Source: an uncultured Pelagibacteraceae bacterium
Lineage (GTDB): Bacteria > Pseudomonadota > Alphaproteobacteria > Pelagibacterales > Pelagibacteraceae
NCBI GenBank assembly: GCA_902552755.1
Contig: CACDHV010000010.1
Location: 1 to 35,964, forward strand
Length of the DNA: 35,964 nucleotides
Reading direction: 5' to 3'
Part shown: piece after piece, positions 9,658 to 17,748 of the stretch
Position numbering within the stretch: position 1 is the stretch's first letter
How the letters are laid out: every line of letters starts with the position of its first letter
Notes under the pieces: model-generated
Database searches by the model: none
Seen by the model: the letters and a program-made list of their open reading frames with translations, nothing else
What the model was told of the DNA's origin: nothing
Program-made: the position numbers and the translations under genes

Positions 9658-10128
9658 TTATAAATCTAAAGTGTAATAACAAGAATTAGGGTCCTCTTTA
9701 TAGTGAGCAAATGGTTTACATTTACTAAATTTAAAATGTTCAAAAAGTTTTCTGGCAGGCAAAAAGAATTTTCCAGATCCTGTTTCAATACTAAGCTTTT
9801 TTATACATAATTTTTTTGCCTGAATAATTAAATGCGAGATTATTTTATTACCAATACCTCTATTTCTAAAACTATCAGATACTCTAATAGATTTAAATTC
9901 TCCATGATTTTGTCCAATAAACTTTAAGGCTCCACACCCAATTAAATGATTATTATTCCACAAGCTCCAAAATTTTATACTCGGGTCTTTAAGTCCAGGG
10001 ATATCCAAAACATGAGTGCTACCTTTAGAAGAAACAGATCTTAATTCAATAAAGTGTTTTATTAAAAGATGATTTACCTTTGGGTGATCAAAGTTATTTT
10101 CTATTGATTTAATCATTAGCATGAACAT
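9658..10128 (-). CDS. GNAT-family N-acetyltransferase
   Basis: This 156-residue protein belongs to the GNAT acyltransferases, which move an acetyl group from acetyl-CoA to an amine. The acetyl-CoA pyrophosphate-binding motif is RNRGIGNK at residues 88-95, preceded by the beta-strand segment GEFKSIRVSD. The segment IPGLKDPSIKFWSLW near residues 43-57 resembles a group of small bacterial acetyltransferases of unknown substrate. ATG codons at residues 1, 3 and 5 are all possible starts and none has a clear ribosome-binding site. It is the first gene of the minus-strand set that runs into the transporter, and is divergent from yedK with only 36 bases between. Confidence 0.88.
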   Translation of the reverse strand: MFMLMIKSIENNFDHPKVNHLLIKHFIELRSVSSKGSTHVLDIPGLKDPSIKFWSLWNNNHLIGCGALKFIGQNHGEFKSIRVSDSFRNRGIGNKIISHLIIQAKKLCIKKLSIETGSGKFFLPARKLFEHFKFSKCKPFAHYKEDPNSCYYTLDL

Positions 10129-10164
10129 ATAATCTAAAAAAAAATTAAACCAATACGAAAAAAT

Positions 10165-10785
10165 ATGTGTGGAAGATACGTAATCACCAATGCTGTTTCA
10201 AAAACAAGTAAAATCGTTAAAACTGCAATTAAAGTAGAAGACTCAGAAAATTATAATGCACATCCTTACCAAAAACTTCCAGTTATTAAGAAGTATAACA
10301 ATGGAAATACTCTTGAAAATTTAAAGTGGGGAATTGTACCTAGTTGGGCTAAAAAAAAAGACTTTAAACCACTAATTAATGCAAGATTAGAAACGATTGA
10401 TGAAAAAGTCTCTTTTAAAAAGTTAATAAAGCTTCAAAGATGTGTTGCTGTGGCCGACGGATTTTATGAATGGAAGAGAATAGAAAAAGAGAAGACGCCT
10501 TATTACTTTTTAAGAGAGGATAAAAAACTTATTTATATTGCTGGTATTTTTGAAGAAGATCAATTTTGTATGATTACTGAAGAAGCAAGTTCAAATGTAA
10601 CAGAAATTCATCACAGACAGCCAGTTATCTTAAATGAAAGTGATGTTAATAAATATTTGAATATTGAAATTTCAGGTTCAAATTATTTAAAAGAATCGCA
10701 AAAATCAAAACTTTCTTTTTATGAAATTTCTAAGGATGTAAATAAGCCAACAAATAATAATATTTCTTTAATACAACCTATATAA
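10165..10785 (+). CDS. yedK: SRAP-family abasic-site DNA-protein crosslinking protein (YedK/HMCES-like)
   Basis: This 206-residue protein is of the SOS-response-associated peptidase (SRAP) family, which protects abasic sites in single-stranded DNA by forming a thiazolidine crosslink through the N-terminal Cys. The sequence begins MCGRY, so Cys2 is exposed after Met removal. Other active-site elements are visible: Asn72 in NARLET, Glu102 in DGFYEWKR and His149 in IHHRQPVIL. The family usually reads HxRMPVIL there, so the Met-to-Gln change is a small oddity. It stands alone on the plus strand between two minus-strand sets, and its stop is 2 bases from the end of purK. I see no LexA-like box upstream. 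Confidence 0.95.
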   Translation: MCGRYVITNAVSKTSKIVKTAIKVEDSENYNAHPYQKLPVIKKYNNGNTLENLKWGIVPSWAKKKDFKPLINARLETIDEKVSFKKLIKLQRCVAVADGFYEWKRIEKEKTPYYFLREDKKLIYIAGIFEEDQFCMITEEASSNVTEIHHRQPVILNESDVNKYLNIEISGSNYLKESQKSKLSFYEISKDVNKPTNNNISLIQPI

Positions 10786-10787
10786 AA

Positions 10788-11831
10788 TTATTTTTCAATT
10801 ATTGTTAGATGTCCCATTTTTCTTTTCGCTTTTATTTGTTTTTTTAAATAGTCATAAAAAAACTCATTCTCTTTAAAAGTTTTATTTCTATAAATTGTTA
10901 TGTCATCACCGATTAGATTAATCATTTGAGCATTATATATTTTTTTAGTGTCAATTTTTTCTAAACCACAAACAGCTCTTATATGATTTTCAAATTGACT
11001 AACATTGTGTGAGTTTATTGTTAGATGACCAGAATTATGAACTCTAGGAGCAATTTCATTAACATATAAGTTTTCATTTTTATCAATAAAAAATTCAACG
11101 CATAATGTTCCAATATAATCAAGTTCTTCAACAATTTGTTTTGCCCATTCTTTTGATTTTACCTTTATTGTTTCTGAAACTTCAGCAGGAATTTTTGAAT
11201 GTTTCAAAATTTGATCTTCATGAACATTCTCAATCGGTTCATATATCTCATATTTTTGATTACCAAATCTACATATGACAATTGAAATTTCTTTTTTAAG
11301 ATTAATAAACTTTTCTAAAATATATTCTTTAGTAAAATCAATTTCTTCATTTATGTCAGTTAAACTATTTAATTTATATTGACCTTTACCATCATATCCA
11401 AGAGTAGTAGTTTTAAGTAACCCAGGCAAAAGGTTTTCATTATCTTTTATTTCATCCTTATTTTTAATTAAAGCATAGTTAGTTGTTCTAATATTATTTT
11501 TATTTAAAAAATCTTTTTCAGTTAATCTATTTTGGATTAAACTATTTATTTCTGGTTTGGGTAAAACACTCTTTGATTTATTTATTTCATTTAATATATC
11601 AAAGGGTATATTTTCAAATTCATAGGTAACTAAATCAACGCTATTAATAAATTCTGTTATAATTTTTGTATCATTATACTTTCCATATATGAACTTATTT
11701 GCAAAATTTTTGGCAGGCGCATCTGTATCATCACTAAGTACTACAGTTTTTATATCTATCTTTTTAGCAGCCTCAGAAAGCATACTACCTAGCTGACCAC
11801 CTCCAATTATTCCTAAAACTGGCTGGCTCAT
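10788..11831 (-). CDS. purK: N5-carboxyaminoimidazole ribonucleotide synthase
   Basis: This 347-residue protein carries out the ATP- and bicarbonate-dependent carboxylation of aminoimidazole ribonucleotide in purine synthesis. The N-terminal GIIGGGQLGSML (residues 7-18) starts the preATP-grasp domain. The ATP-grasp region contains LKTTTLGYDGKGQ and, later, VEFFIDKNENLYVNEIAPRVHNSGH, where the Glu-x-x-Pro-Arg-x-His-Asn-Ser-Gly-His segment is a PurK signature. It directly abuts purE upstream (purE stop at 11832, purK ATG ending at 11831), the usual purE-purK order. Purine synthesis also consumes 10-formyl-tetrahydrofolate, a loose link to fhs, but this operon seems an ordinary housekeeping unit. 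Confidence 0.97.
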   Translation of the reverse strand: MSQPVLGIIGGGQLGSMLSEAAKKIDIKTVVLSDDTDAPAKNFANKFIYGKYNDTKIITEFINSVDLVTYEFENIPFDILNEINKSKSVLPKPEINSLIQNRLTEKDFLNKNNIRTTNYALIKNKDEIKDNENLLPGLLKTTTLGYDGKGQYKLNSLTDINEEIDFTKEYILEKFINLKKEISIVICRFGNQKYEIYEPIENVHEDQILKHSKIPAEVSETIKVKSKEWAKQIVEELDYIGTLCVEFFIDKNENLYVNEIAPRVHNSGHLTINSHNVSQFENHIRAVCGLEKIDTKKIYNAQMINLIGDDITIYRNKTFKENEFFYDYLKKQIKAKRKMGHLTIIEK

Positions 11832-12326
11832 TTATTTAGGTTTTTTTTTAACAGATTTTGATTGTTTAGATCGCCACTTGTTCAGATTATTCTTAACACT
11901 CATATCAAAGGTAGAGATAATTGATGCTGCATATAATGCGGCATTTATTGCTCCATCTGTACCTATTGCTACAGTTCCAACTGGTATACCTTTTGGCATT
12001 TGAGCTATTGACAGTAAACTATCTAGACCTTTTAATTTTTTACTTTCAATTGGCACTCCAATTACTGGAATTCTTGTTAGAGACGCAATCATTCCTGGCA
12101 AATGGGCTGATCCTCCTGCTCCAGCAATTATCACAGAAATATTATTTTTTTCAGCAGATTTTGCATACTTAAACATACGTTCTGGAGTTCTGTGAGCTGA
12201 AACTATATTTGTTTCATAATTAATATTAAGCAATTTAAGAATTTTTTCACAAAATTTCATGGTTGAGTAATCAGAATTACTTCCCATAACAATTGATACC
12301 TTGTGACTATTTTTTTTGTTTTTCAT
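11832..12326 (-). CDS. purE: N5-carboxyaminoimidazole ribonucleotide mutase
   Basis: This 164-residue class I PurE moves the carboxylate of N5-CAIR to give CAIR in purine synthesis. Motifs are [10 protein letters not shown] (residues 15-24), SAHRTPERM with catalytic His45, and [11 protein letters not shown] (69-79). The length is normal for bacterial PurE, with a short basic tail ([15 protein letters not shown]). It precedes purK without any gap. The 87 bases upstream are shared with the divergent M19-like gene and contain the AT-rich candidate promoter listed separately. Confidence 0.97.
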   Translation of the reverse strand: MKNKKNSHKVSIVMGSNSDYSTMKFCEKILKLLNINYETNIVSAHRTPERMFKYAKSAEKNNISVIIAGAGGSAHLPGMIASLTRIPVIGVPIESKKLKGLDSLLSIAQMPKGIPVGTVAIGTDGAINAALYAASIISTFDMSVKNNLNKWRSKQSKSVKKKPK

Positions 12327-12358
12327 GATATAAATTTGATTTAGTTTAGATTAGCATA

Positions 12359-12425
12359 TTCTTTAAATTTAAACTAGTCGACAAATTATATTATACTTAT
12401 ATGTTCTTTAAATATGAACTATCGA
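12359..12425. repeat. imperfect direct repeat flanking the M19-like start
   Basis: Two copies of a roughly 22-base sequence lie at 12359-12381 and 12404-12425. Both share TTCTTTAAAT, two variable bases, then a purine followed by AACTA and TCGA. They differ mainly at two bases and one inserted G. The second copy covers the start codon at 12414. A candidate -10 box lies between them. This could be a tandem operator or a chance feature of AT-rich DNA. Confidence 0.4.
12392..12397 (+). promoter_or_regulatory. candidate -10 element before the M19-like operon
   Basis: TATACT matches the -10 consensus at five of six positions and lies 16 bases before the ATG of the M19-like gene, so a transcript would have a very short leader. 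No good -35 box is seen 16-18 bases upstream (closest TTAAAC). It sits between two copies of an imperfect direct repeat, which could be an operator. Confidence 0.3.
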
Positions 12426-13382
12426 ATTGACAATCTTCAATATTGTAACTGGTCTAGAGATATTTTTCTAATCAATAGGGAAGCTGGATTAAATGCAGTA
12501 CACGTTACTCTAGTATATCACGAAGATTATGATGAATTCTTACAAAGAGTAAAAGAGTGGGATAGATTTTTTGAAGAAAATTCGGACTTAATATTTTTAG
12601 GAAAAACATTTGAAGATATTACAAAAGCTCAATCTGATAACAAAACAGCAATTTTTTTCGGTTTCCAAAATTGTTCACCGATTGAGGATGATATCAATTT
12701 AATAGAGAAAGTTTATGAGCATGGTTGTAGATTTATGCAACTTACTTATAATAATCAATCTCTTCTAGCCACAGGATGTTATGAAAAAAATGACTCTGGA
12801 GTCACAAATTTTGGAAGAGAAGCAATTAAAGAGATGAATAGGGTCGGTATAGTTGTGGACATGTCTCATTCAGCAGAAAAAAGCACTTTAGATGCGATCG
12901 AAATAAGTGAAAAACCAATTGCAATTACCCATGCTAATCCTTCTTTCTGGCATCAAGCTTTAAGAAATAAATCAGATTTCTTGTTAAAGAAACTTTCTGA
13001 AAGTGGAGGTATCTTAGGTTTATCATTATATTCTCATCATTTAAAAGATGGAACAAATTGTAAATTAGAAAGTTTTTGTGAAATGGTTGCTAAGACTGCA
13101 GAAATAATGGAAGTAAAAAATATTGGTATTGGGTCAGATCTATGTTTGAACCAACCTGACAGTGTTGTTGAATGGATGAGAAACGGAACTTGGTCTAAAA
13201 GTACAAATTATGGAGAGGGAAGTAAAAAAAAACCTGGATTTCCAAAACAACCTGACTGGTTTTTGGATGCTAGAGGGTTTGATAATTTAGAAAGTGGATT
13301 AAAAAAAGTTGGTTTTAATAAGCAAGAAGTAGAAGGAATTTTAGGAAATAATTGGTTTAATTTTTATAAAGGAATTAATTAA
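12414..13382 (+). CDS. M19 (renal dipeptidase)-like protein with altered metal site
   Basis: This 322-residue protein has the TIM-barrel pattern of the M19 membrane dipeptidase family: His152 in DMSHSA, His173 in ITHANP and Asp242 in GIGSDL align with two zinc His ligands and the catalytic-site Asp. The N-terminal His-x-Asp pair is missing (the aligned region reads IDNLQYC), and the bridging Glu is replaced by Gln85 in GFQNCS. From memory, the M19-like protein beside the glycine betaine demethylation genes of Pseudomonas aeruginosa (PA5396) has the same GFQN and N-terminal pattern, so this looks like a betaine-associated subfamily. Whether it is a peptidase is open. It starts a four-gene operon and overlaps the next gene by one base. 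Confidence 0.85.
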   Translation: MNYRIDNLQYCNWSRDIFLINREAGLNAVHVTLVYHEDYDEFLQRVKEWDRFFEENSDLIFLGKTFEDITKAQSDNKTAIFFGFQNCSPIEDDINLIEKVYEHGCRFMQLTYNNQSLLATGCYEKNDSGVTNFGREAIKEMNRVGIVVDMSHSAEKSTLDAIEISEKPIAITHANPSFWHQALRNKSDFLLKKLSESGGILGLSLYSHHLKDGTNCKLESFCEMVAKTAEIMEVKNIGIGSDLCLNQPDSVVEWMRNGTWSKSTNYGEGSKKKPGFPKQPDWFLDARGFDNLESGLKKVGFNKQEVEGILGNNWFNFYKGIN

Positions 13383-15037
13383 TGGAAATAAGATTAAGAG
13401 ATCCAAAATTTTTGATGAAACTATCTAAATTGGGATCTTTTCATCAATCAAAATTATCATTTTTGAGATCTTTTTTAAGTGAATTTAAAGATTGGAAATA
13501 TAGTCGTGATTTGTTCCAGCTTAATGACAAAGGACATGGTAGAGCAGTTTATTCTTTTACAAAAAATAAAAGAACATATTCTCTCATTTGTTTTGCTAAT
13601 GAAATTAAAGATGATGAAAGATCAGATAGAGTAATAGCCACAAAGTGGGATGCTGCTTTTACCTTATTTGATGGAATTCCATCAAAAGAAGACATAGATA
13701 GACTTAACAATAATGTTCCAAAACAAGAGGTTGGAAGACTTTCGTATAAGGAATTAACGTTATCAAGAGCTAACAAGTCAGTAAGAGTTTTCGACCATGT
13801 GGTTGACAGTTTATCAAATGGAGAGCAACCTAATAAAGAAATTTTATCAAAGGTTGGGTATTTATATAGAACAACAGCAGTTTATGGATCAGGAAAATTT
13901 GGTTTAGCAGATAGGTTTAGAATTAAAAATAGAGAGGAAATCAGAGGACCTTTTAGATTAGAGATGATGCTAGTTTATTTCGTTAGACAATTTACCTTTG
14001 ATCAGGTTAATCATATTGCAAAAAATAAAAATCCAAAACTAGCAGTAGAATTAGATCCCGCAATTAGCAGGAACTTAGGAATAGGAAATTCCACTGGCCT
14101 TGGTATGGCTCCTTTTATTGTTAATCATCCTACGTTGTTGAATAATTGGATACATGCAAGAGAAACTGCTTTGAAACAAATAAGAGAAATAGAGCAAGTT
14201 TCTAAAAATGAGATTGATATTTTTTATAATTGCCTAATTAAATCTTTAAAGAATATAACCAGTTGGCACACTGATAGCGAATTTCAAAAAGAAAAAATAA
14301 AAGGTCTAATTGAAGATTTAAAAAAGTTTATAAAGTTTATGAAAGAAGATTTTAAATTTCAAAATTCATATCAATTTAATCAAATTTACAAATGGTCAGA
14401 GGAAAATTTAAATGATGAATGTATAGAATATATTGTATCTATGATGATGGAGCCCTATGATAATATAGTTAATCCATTAATTACTCAAATGAGTTCTGAT
14501 GAGGAAGAACATTTTAATATTCCTGTTGACAGAACCATTGAGGATTTAAGAAATATATTAGAAAATAAATATTCTGAAATACTTAAAATTGATTTTTTAA
14601 AAGATGAAAATAATCAAAACTTTTGGTTTATATCAAAAAATAAAGAGGAGCCTAGAATAGGGGATAGATATATTGATGAGGGATCTGATTTAGAGCAGCC
14701 ATTAGCAATAGCAAGAGACATAAATAAACTTTATGAAGCTGTATTTACAAAAAAAAATAGTTCTAAAATTGGCAAATTTTTAAAAGATAATAATCATTTA
14801 AGACATGTTGTCAGAAGAGCATTTATTGCAGAAAAGTTTCCTTATTCAGAAATCCAAGACAATACAATTGGGTCCAAACTAGTTCCAATTGATATGTTAA
14901 GATTAAAATTATCATTTTTTGGAGCTGTAAAGTTTGATCCTAGATCAGACAAATGGTTGCGCATTTGCATGTTCCAAGGAGCACCTTTGCCTTCAGAATT
15001 GGTAAATTTTGATGATAAATGGATTTATAAATCATAA
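13382..15037 (+). CDS. conserved hypothetical protein, 551 residues
   Basis: I do not recognise a known domain. The protein appears soluble, with no signal peptide or membrane helix, and is rich in Arg, Lys and Asp. Segments that look like conserved surfaces are GHGRAVYSFTKNKRTYSLI near residue 50, KVGYLYRTTAVYGSGKFGLAD near 160-180, and LGIGNSTGLGMAPFIVNHP near 230-250. The Gly-rich last stretch could bind a nucleotide or cofactor but matches no motif I can name. Its ATG overlaps the stop of the M19-like gene by one base, and the DUF3726-like gene begins 4 bases after its stop, so the three very likely act in the same process. Confidence 0.85.
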   Translation: MEIRLRDPKFLMKLSKLGSFHQSKLSFLRSFLSEFKDWKYSRDLFQLNDKGHGRAVYSFTKNKRTYSLICFANEIKDDERSDRVIATKWDAAFTLFDGIPSKEDIDRLNNNVPKQEVGRLSYKELTLSRANKSVRVFDHVVDSLSNGEQPNKEILSKVGYLYRTTAVYGSGKFGLADRFRIKNREEIRGPFRLEMMLVYFVRQFTFDQVNHIAKNKNPKLAVELDPAISRNLGIGNSTGLGMAPFIVNHPTLLNNWIHARETALKQIREIEQVSKNEIDIFYNCLIKSLKNITSWHTDSEFQKEKIKGLIEDLKKFIKFMKEDFKFQNSYQFNQIYKWSEENLNDECIEYIVSMMMEPYDNIVNPLITQMSSDEEEHFNIPVDRTIEDLRNILENKYSEILKIDFLKDENNQNFWFISKNKEEPRIGDRYIDEGSDLEQPLAIARDINKLYEAVFTKKNSSKIGKFLKDNNHLRHVVRRAFIAEKFPYSEIQDNTIGSKLVPIDMLRLKLSFFGAVKFDPRSDKWLRICMFQGAPLPSELVNFDDKWIYKS

Positions 15038-15041
15038 ATAA

Positions 15042-15650
15042 ATGAGAAGCTTTAGTGAAATAGAAGTAACTACAAAAAAAGCATCTAAAGCTATTGGTTT
15101 TTCTTGGGGAGTATCAGAGGAGGTTGGAAAAAATATTCGATTACTAGAAATGTTTGGACTACCAGGTCTTAAAAATTTAAATCAATACTACAAAATTTAT
15201 AAAATCAGTAATTTTGAAAATATAGACGAAATATCAGCCTTAAATACTCCAAAGACTTTTTATTGTCCTATATTATCTGGATTAAATTTTTTTGATCAAT
15301 CTTCATTAATATCTAAGTTCAATGAAATTGAAATAAATAAGATTGCTTTTCCACTTATATTTTTATCATTTGTAAGCAGAACTTCAGAAATTATTGGTAA
15401 GAGAATTTTTTTAAAGATGGATGATAAAGAATTTTTATTTAATTTTAATGAATCTATTTATTCAAACTATCTAACAGGAGACGTATTGGAAAAATCAGAC
15501 AAAATTAATTTAAAATTTTTAGATAATAAGAACAGTTTTACTGAAGATGATTGGTCTGAAATTTATAATTTATCCCTAAAAACTTACGTCGATGAAAGTG
15601 ATAAGTCAAGGGAACGAACAGCAGGAGCTGGATTAACAGATAATGACTAA
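15042..15650 (+). CDS. DUF3726-like protein
   Basis: This 202-residue protein begins MRSFSEIEVTTKKASKAI followed by GFSWGVSEEVGKNIR and LEMFGLPGL. That resembles the N-terminal pattern of DUF3726 proteins, where an Ala-rich helix is followed by GxxWGxAEE. No function is known for that family, and no catalytic motif, signal peptide or membrane helix can be seen. It lies 4 bases after the 551-residue gene and overlaps the zinc-ribbon gene by 8 bases. The family assignment is from memory of the N-terminal motif and is moderately sure; the gene itself is well supported by operon spacing. Confidence 0.75.
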   Translation: MRSFSEIEVTTKKASKAIGFSWGVSEEVGKNIRLLEMFGLPGLKNLNQYYKIYKISNFENIDEISALNTPKTFYCPILSGLNFFDQSSLISKFNEIEINKIAFPLIFLSFVSRTSEIIGKRIFLKMDDKEFLFNFNESIYSNYLTGDVLEKSDKINLKFLDNKNSFTEDDWSEIYNLSLKTYVDESDKSRERTAGAGLTDND

Positions 15651-15810
15651 AGAATATGATGCAGAATTAAATAAGAATTTAGAAACAGATTTAAATGATA
15701 TTTGTGAAGAGTGTAAAAAAGAAGATGAAAGTGTAACTCAAAATTTATTCCTTACTGGTTTTAAAATATGTAAATCTTGCAGAACCTCTAAAACTGTTTT
15801 TCCTCTTTAG
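15643..15810 (+). CDS. 55-residue zinc-ribbon protein
   Basis: This short gene reads from ATG at 15643 to TAG at 15808-15810. The product has two Cys-x-x-Cys knuckles: Cys21/Cys24 (ICEEC) and Cys43/Cys46 (ICKSC), spaced by 18 residues, a typical zinc-ribbon layout. The N-terminus is acidic. It overlaps the end of the DUF3726-like gene by 8 bases and ends overlapping the convergent Yip1-like gene by 4 bases, filling what would otherwise be a 156-base gap. The Cys pattern argues for a real gene, perhaps a metal-binding accessory of the operon. There is no strong ribosome-binding site, consistent with translational coupling. Confidence 0.65.
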   Translation: MTKEYDAELNKNLETDLNDICEECKKEDESVTQNLFLTGFKICKSCRTSKTVFPL

Positions 15811-16352
15811 CTAATATTACTTATTGGAATTGAATTCATTCTATTAATTATGAATGTTATAGATAGAAAAGCTATTATTAGAAAAGATAAAAATACTATT
15901 CCAAATGATTTCAAGTTGGATTTTAAATTTAAAATTTGTTTTGTTGAAATTATAAGAGATGCAAAAATCCAAAATTGAGTAAGGAAAATAATTGGCAGAA
16001 CTAAGTCAGGTGTTACAGCAAAAAATCTAATTAAACCTGGTGCATGAGCATATCCCACAGCTATTAAAATTTTTTTAAAAGGAACTTTACTTCCTTTATC
16101 TGGAAAAATTTTTACTCCAATTACAAAAATAAATATAGCCCAAACAAGCCACGTCAATAAGGCTGTTAAACCTGAGATACCAATTGATGTTCTCACAATT
16201 GAATTTGCTGCTACAGCTCCAGCCACACCATCAAGTATCATTACAAGACCAGCAAAATAAATTGCAGCCTCACCAAAATATTTATTATCTCTGTATAAGC
16301 TTTTATCTAATTTTAATGATTTAAAAAAAATTTCTAAAAATTGTGCGAACAT
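15807..16352 (-). CDS. Yip1-family integral membrane protein
   Basis: This 181-residue protein has about five hydrophobic segments, the first at LYFAGLVM-type residues near 32-45 and the last near the C-terminus (IVFLSFLIIAFLSITFII). The segment ILIAVGYAHAPGLIRF, with its Gly-Tyr and Pro-Gly elements, is typical of Yip1-domain proteins of bacteria, whose role is not known. It lies 37 bases downstream of the DmdA-like gene on the same strand, with a strong hairpin between, so it may be read at lower level or separately. Nothing ties it to betaine metabolism except position. Confidence 0.8.
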   Translation of the reverse strand: MFAQFLEIFFKSLKLDKSLYRDNKYFGEAAIYFAGLVMILDGVAGAVAANSIVRTSIGISGLTALLTWLVWAIFIFVIGVKIFPDKGSKVPFKKILIAVGYAHAPGLIRFFAVTPDLVLPIIFLTQFWIFASLIISTKQILNLKSNLKSFGIVFLSFLIIAFLSITFIINRMNSIPISNIS

Positions 16353-16360
16353 TTTAATTA

Positions 16361-16381
16361 GGGAGGAGCTAAACTCCTCCC
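16361..16381 (-). promoter_or_regulatory. intercistronic hairpin after the DmdA-like gene
   Basis: GGGAGGAG (16361-16368) and CTCCTCCC (16374-16381) form a perfect 8-base, GC-rich stem with a 5-base loop, striking in such AT-rich DNA. It begins 9 bases past the DmdA-like stop and ends 9 bases before the Yip1-like start. No U-tract follows on the minus strand (TAATTAAAAT), so it is not a classical terminator. It may protect the upstream mRNA 3' end or limit read-through. Confidence 0.6.
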
Positions 16382-16389
16382 TTCAATTT

Positions 16390-17748
16390 TTAACCTTTTA
16401 CAACTTCTCTTGTGTTTGCGTTGTAAGATTCTTTAAATGGTATATCTACTATTACTGCATCAACAGGTTTACCTGGAGTTTCAGAATATTTCTCTGGTAA
16501 ATGTACCTTGAATTTAGAGCCTACTTTTCCTTTTGGAAATCCATTTGCATTCAATGTTCCATCAAATGGCACATAGCCCATAGCAATGTTCTGTTTTTTT
16601 TCAGGATGATACCAAGGAGAAGTAATAAAGCCTATAGGTTCTCCACCACCCTCATCTGAAATTAACCAAAAGTCAGGAGCGTATTCCTCAATTGGTTTTC
16701 CACCTAATTCAAGACCAACTAATTGAAGTTTGTACGGTTTGTGACCTGCTTTTAAATCAGCTTTCATTTTTTCAAGAGCTTTCTTACCTACGTAATCTGC
16801 TTTTTTGTTCCATTCTCCTTTTCCAGATAATGATACTTGATAACCTAAATTACATTGAAAGGGATTATGTTGGTTGTCCATATCTTGACCCCAAGAAAGA
16901 ATTCCGGCTTGAATTCTTCTATGGTGCGCAGGGGCAATAACCATTAGGCTATGTTTTTTTCCTGCTTCAAGAACAGCATTCCACATGTCCTCAGCATATA
17001 AAGTACATTCTCTTAAATAAATTTCATAACCAGCTTCACCTGAAAATCCTGATTGAGATATCACACAACTTCTTCCACCGATTTTAGCCTCTGCTAAACC
17101 ATAGAATGGCATATTGTCAAAATCAACTTGATCTCCACATAAATCTTTCATTAATGCTTTAGATTTTGGCCCTTGTATCTGAACTGGGCTTACATCTATC
17201 TCATCAATTTCTACGTTAAATCTCTCATCAGCATTTACGCCTTGTAAATAAAGACCAATATCACTATCAGATAAACTAAACCAAAATTCATCTTTTGATA
17301 TTCTTAAGAGAATAGGATCGTTTAATACTCCACCATAAGCATTGCAAAGAATTACATATCTTGCTCTCATTGGAGAGATTTTTGTAGCATCTCTTGTAAT
17401 TACATAGTCTACAAATTTTTCTGCATCAGGACCCTTTACTCTAATTTGTCTTTCAACAGCAACATTCCACATTGTTACATGATTAACAATTGCATCATAC
17501 TCAACCATTGCACCTCCATCTTCAGGTTTTACATAGCCTCTTGGATGGTAAATACGATTATATACAGTTGCTCTCCAACAACCAGCTTGCATTGATAAAT
17601 GCCAGTATGGTGACTTTCTTACACGTGTTGAAATTAACATTTCAACTTTTGTTGGTCCGCTTTGTCTTAAATTATAAGGCACTTTTCTATCAGATTGATC
17701 TACTGATGTTACGTGTCTTAGCTTACTATAGTCAAATTCTTTAGACAT
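16390..17748 (-). CDS. GcvT/DmdA-like tetrahydrofolate-dependent methyltransferase (demethylase candidate)
   Basis: This 452-residue protein belongs to the aminomethyltransferase (GcvT) superfamily. The segments MWNVAVERQIRVKGPDAEKF (about residues 93-112), GGVLNDPILL, DSDIGLY and QIQGPKSKALM resemble the DMSP demethylase DmdA more than glycine-cleavage GcvT: GcvT usually has Asp-Asp where this has Asn-Asp-Pro, as DmdA does. It is about 80 residues longer than DmdA. DmdA-type enzymes move a methyl group to tetrahydrofolate; the substrate here is unknown. It has a strong AGGAG site 7 bases before the ATG, inside the end of the MetF-like gene it overlaps by 8 bases. A bacterial GcvT-family O-demethylase of LigM type is less likely on sequence. 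Confidence 0.85.
   Translation of the reverse strand: MSKEFDYSKLRHVTSVDQSDRKVPYNLRQSGPTKVEMLISTRVRKSPYWHLSMQAGCWRATVYNRIYHPRGYVKPEDGGAMVEYDAIVNHVTMWNVAVERQIRVKGPDAEKFVDYVITRDATKISPMRARYVILCNAYGGVLNDPILLRISKDEFWFSLSDSDIGLYLQGVNADERFNVEIDEIDVSPVQIQGPKSKALMKDLCGDQVDFDNMPFYGLAEAKIGGRSCVISQSGFSGEAGYEIYLRECTLYAEDMWNAVLEAGKKHSLMVIAPAHHRRIQAGILSWGQDMDNQHNPFQCNLGYQVSLSGKGEWNKKADYVGKKALEKMKADLKAGHKPYKLQLVGLELGGKPIEEYAPDFWLISDEGGGEPIGFITSPWYHPEKKQNIAMGYVPFDGTLNANGFPKGKVGSKFKVHLPEKYSETPGKPVDAVIVDIPFKESYNANTREVVKG

Noticed and set aside
16390..17748. Calling this gene dmdA or gcvT outright
   Set aside because: It is about 80 residues longer than DmdA and differs in several segments, and no gcvH or gcvP is present. 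Only superfamily membership with DmdA-like features is supported.
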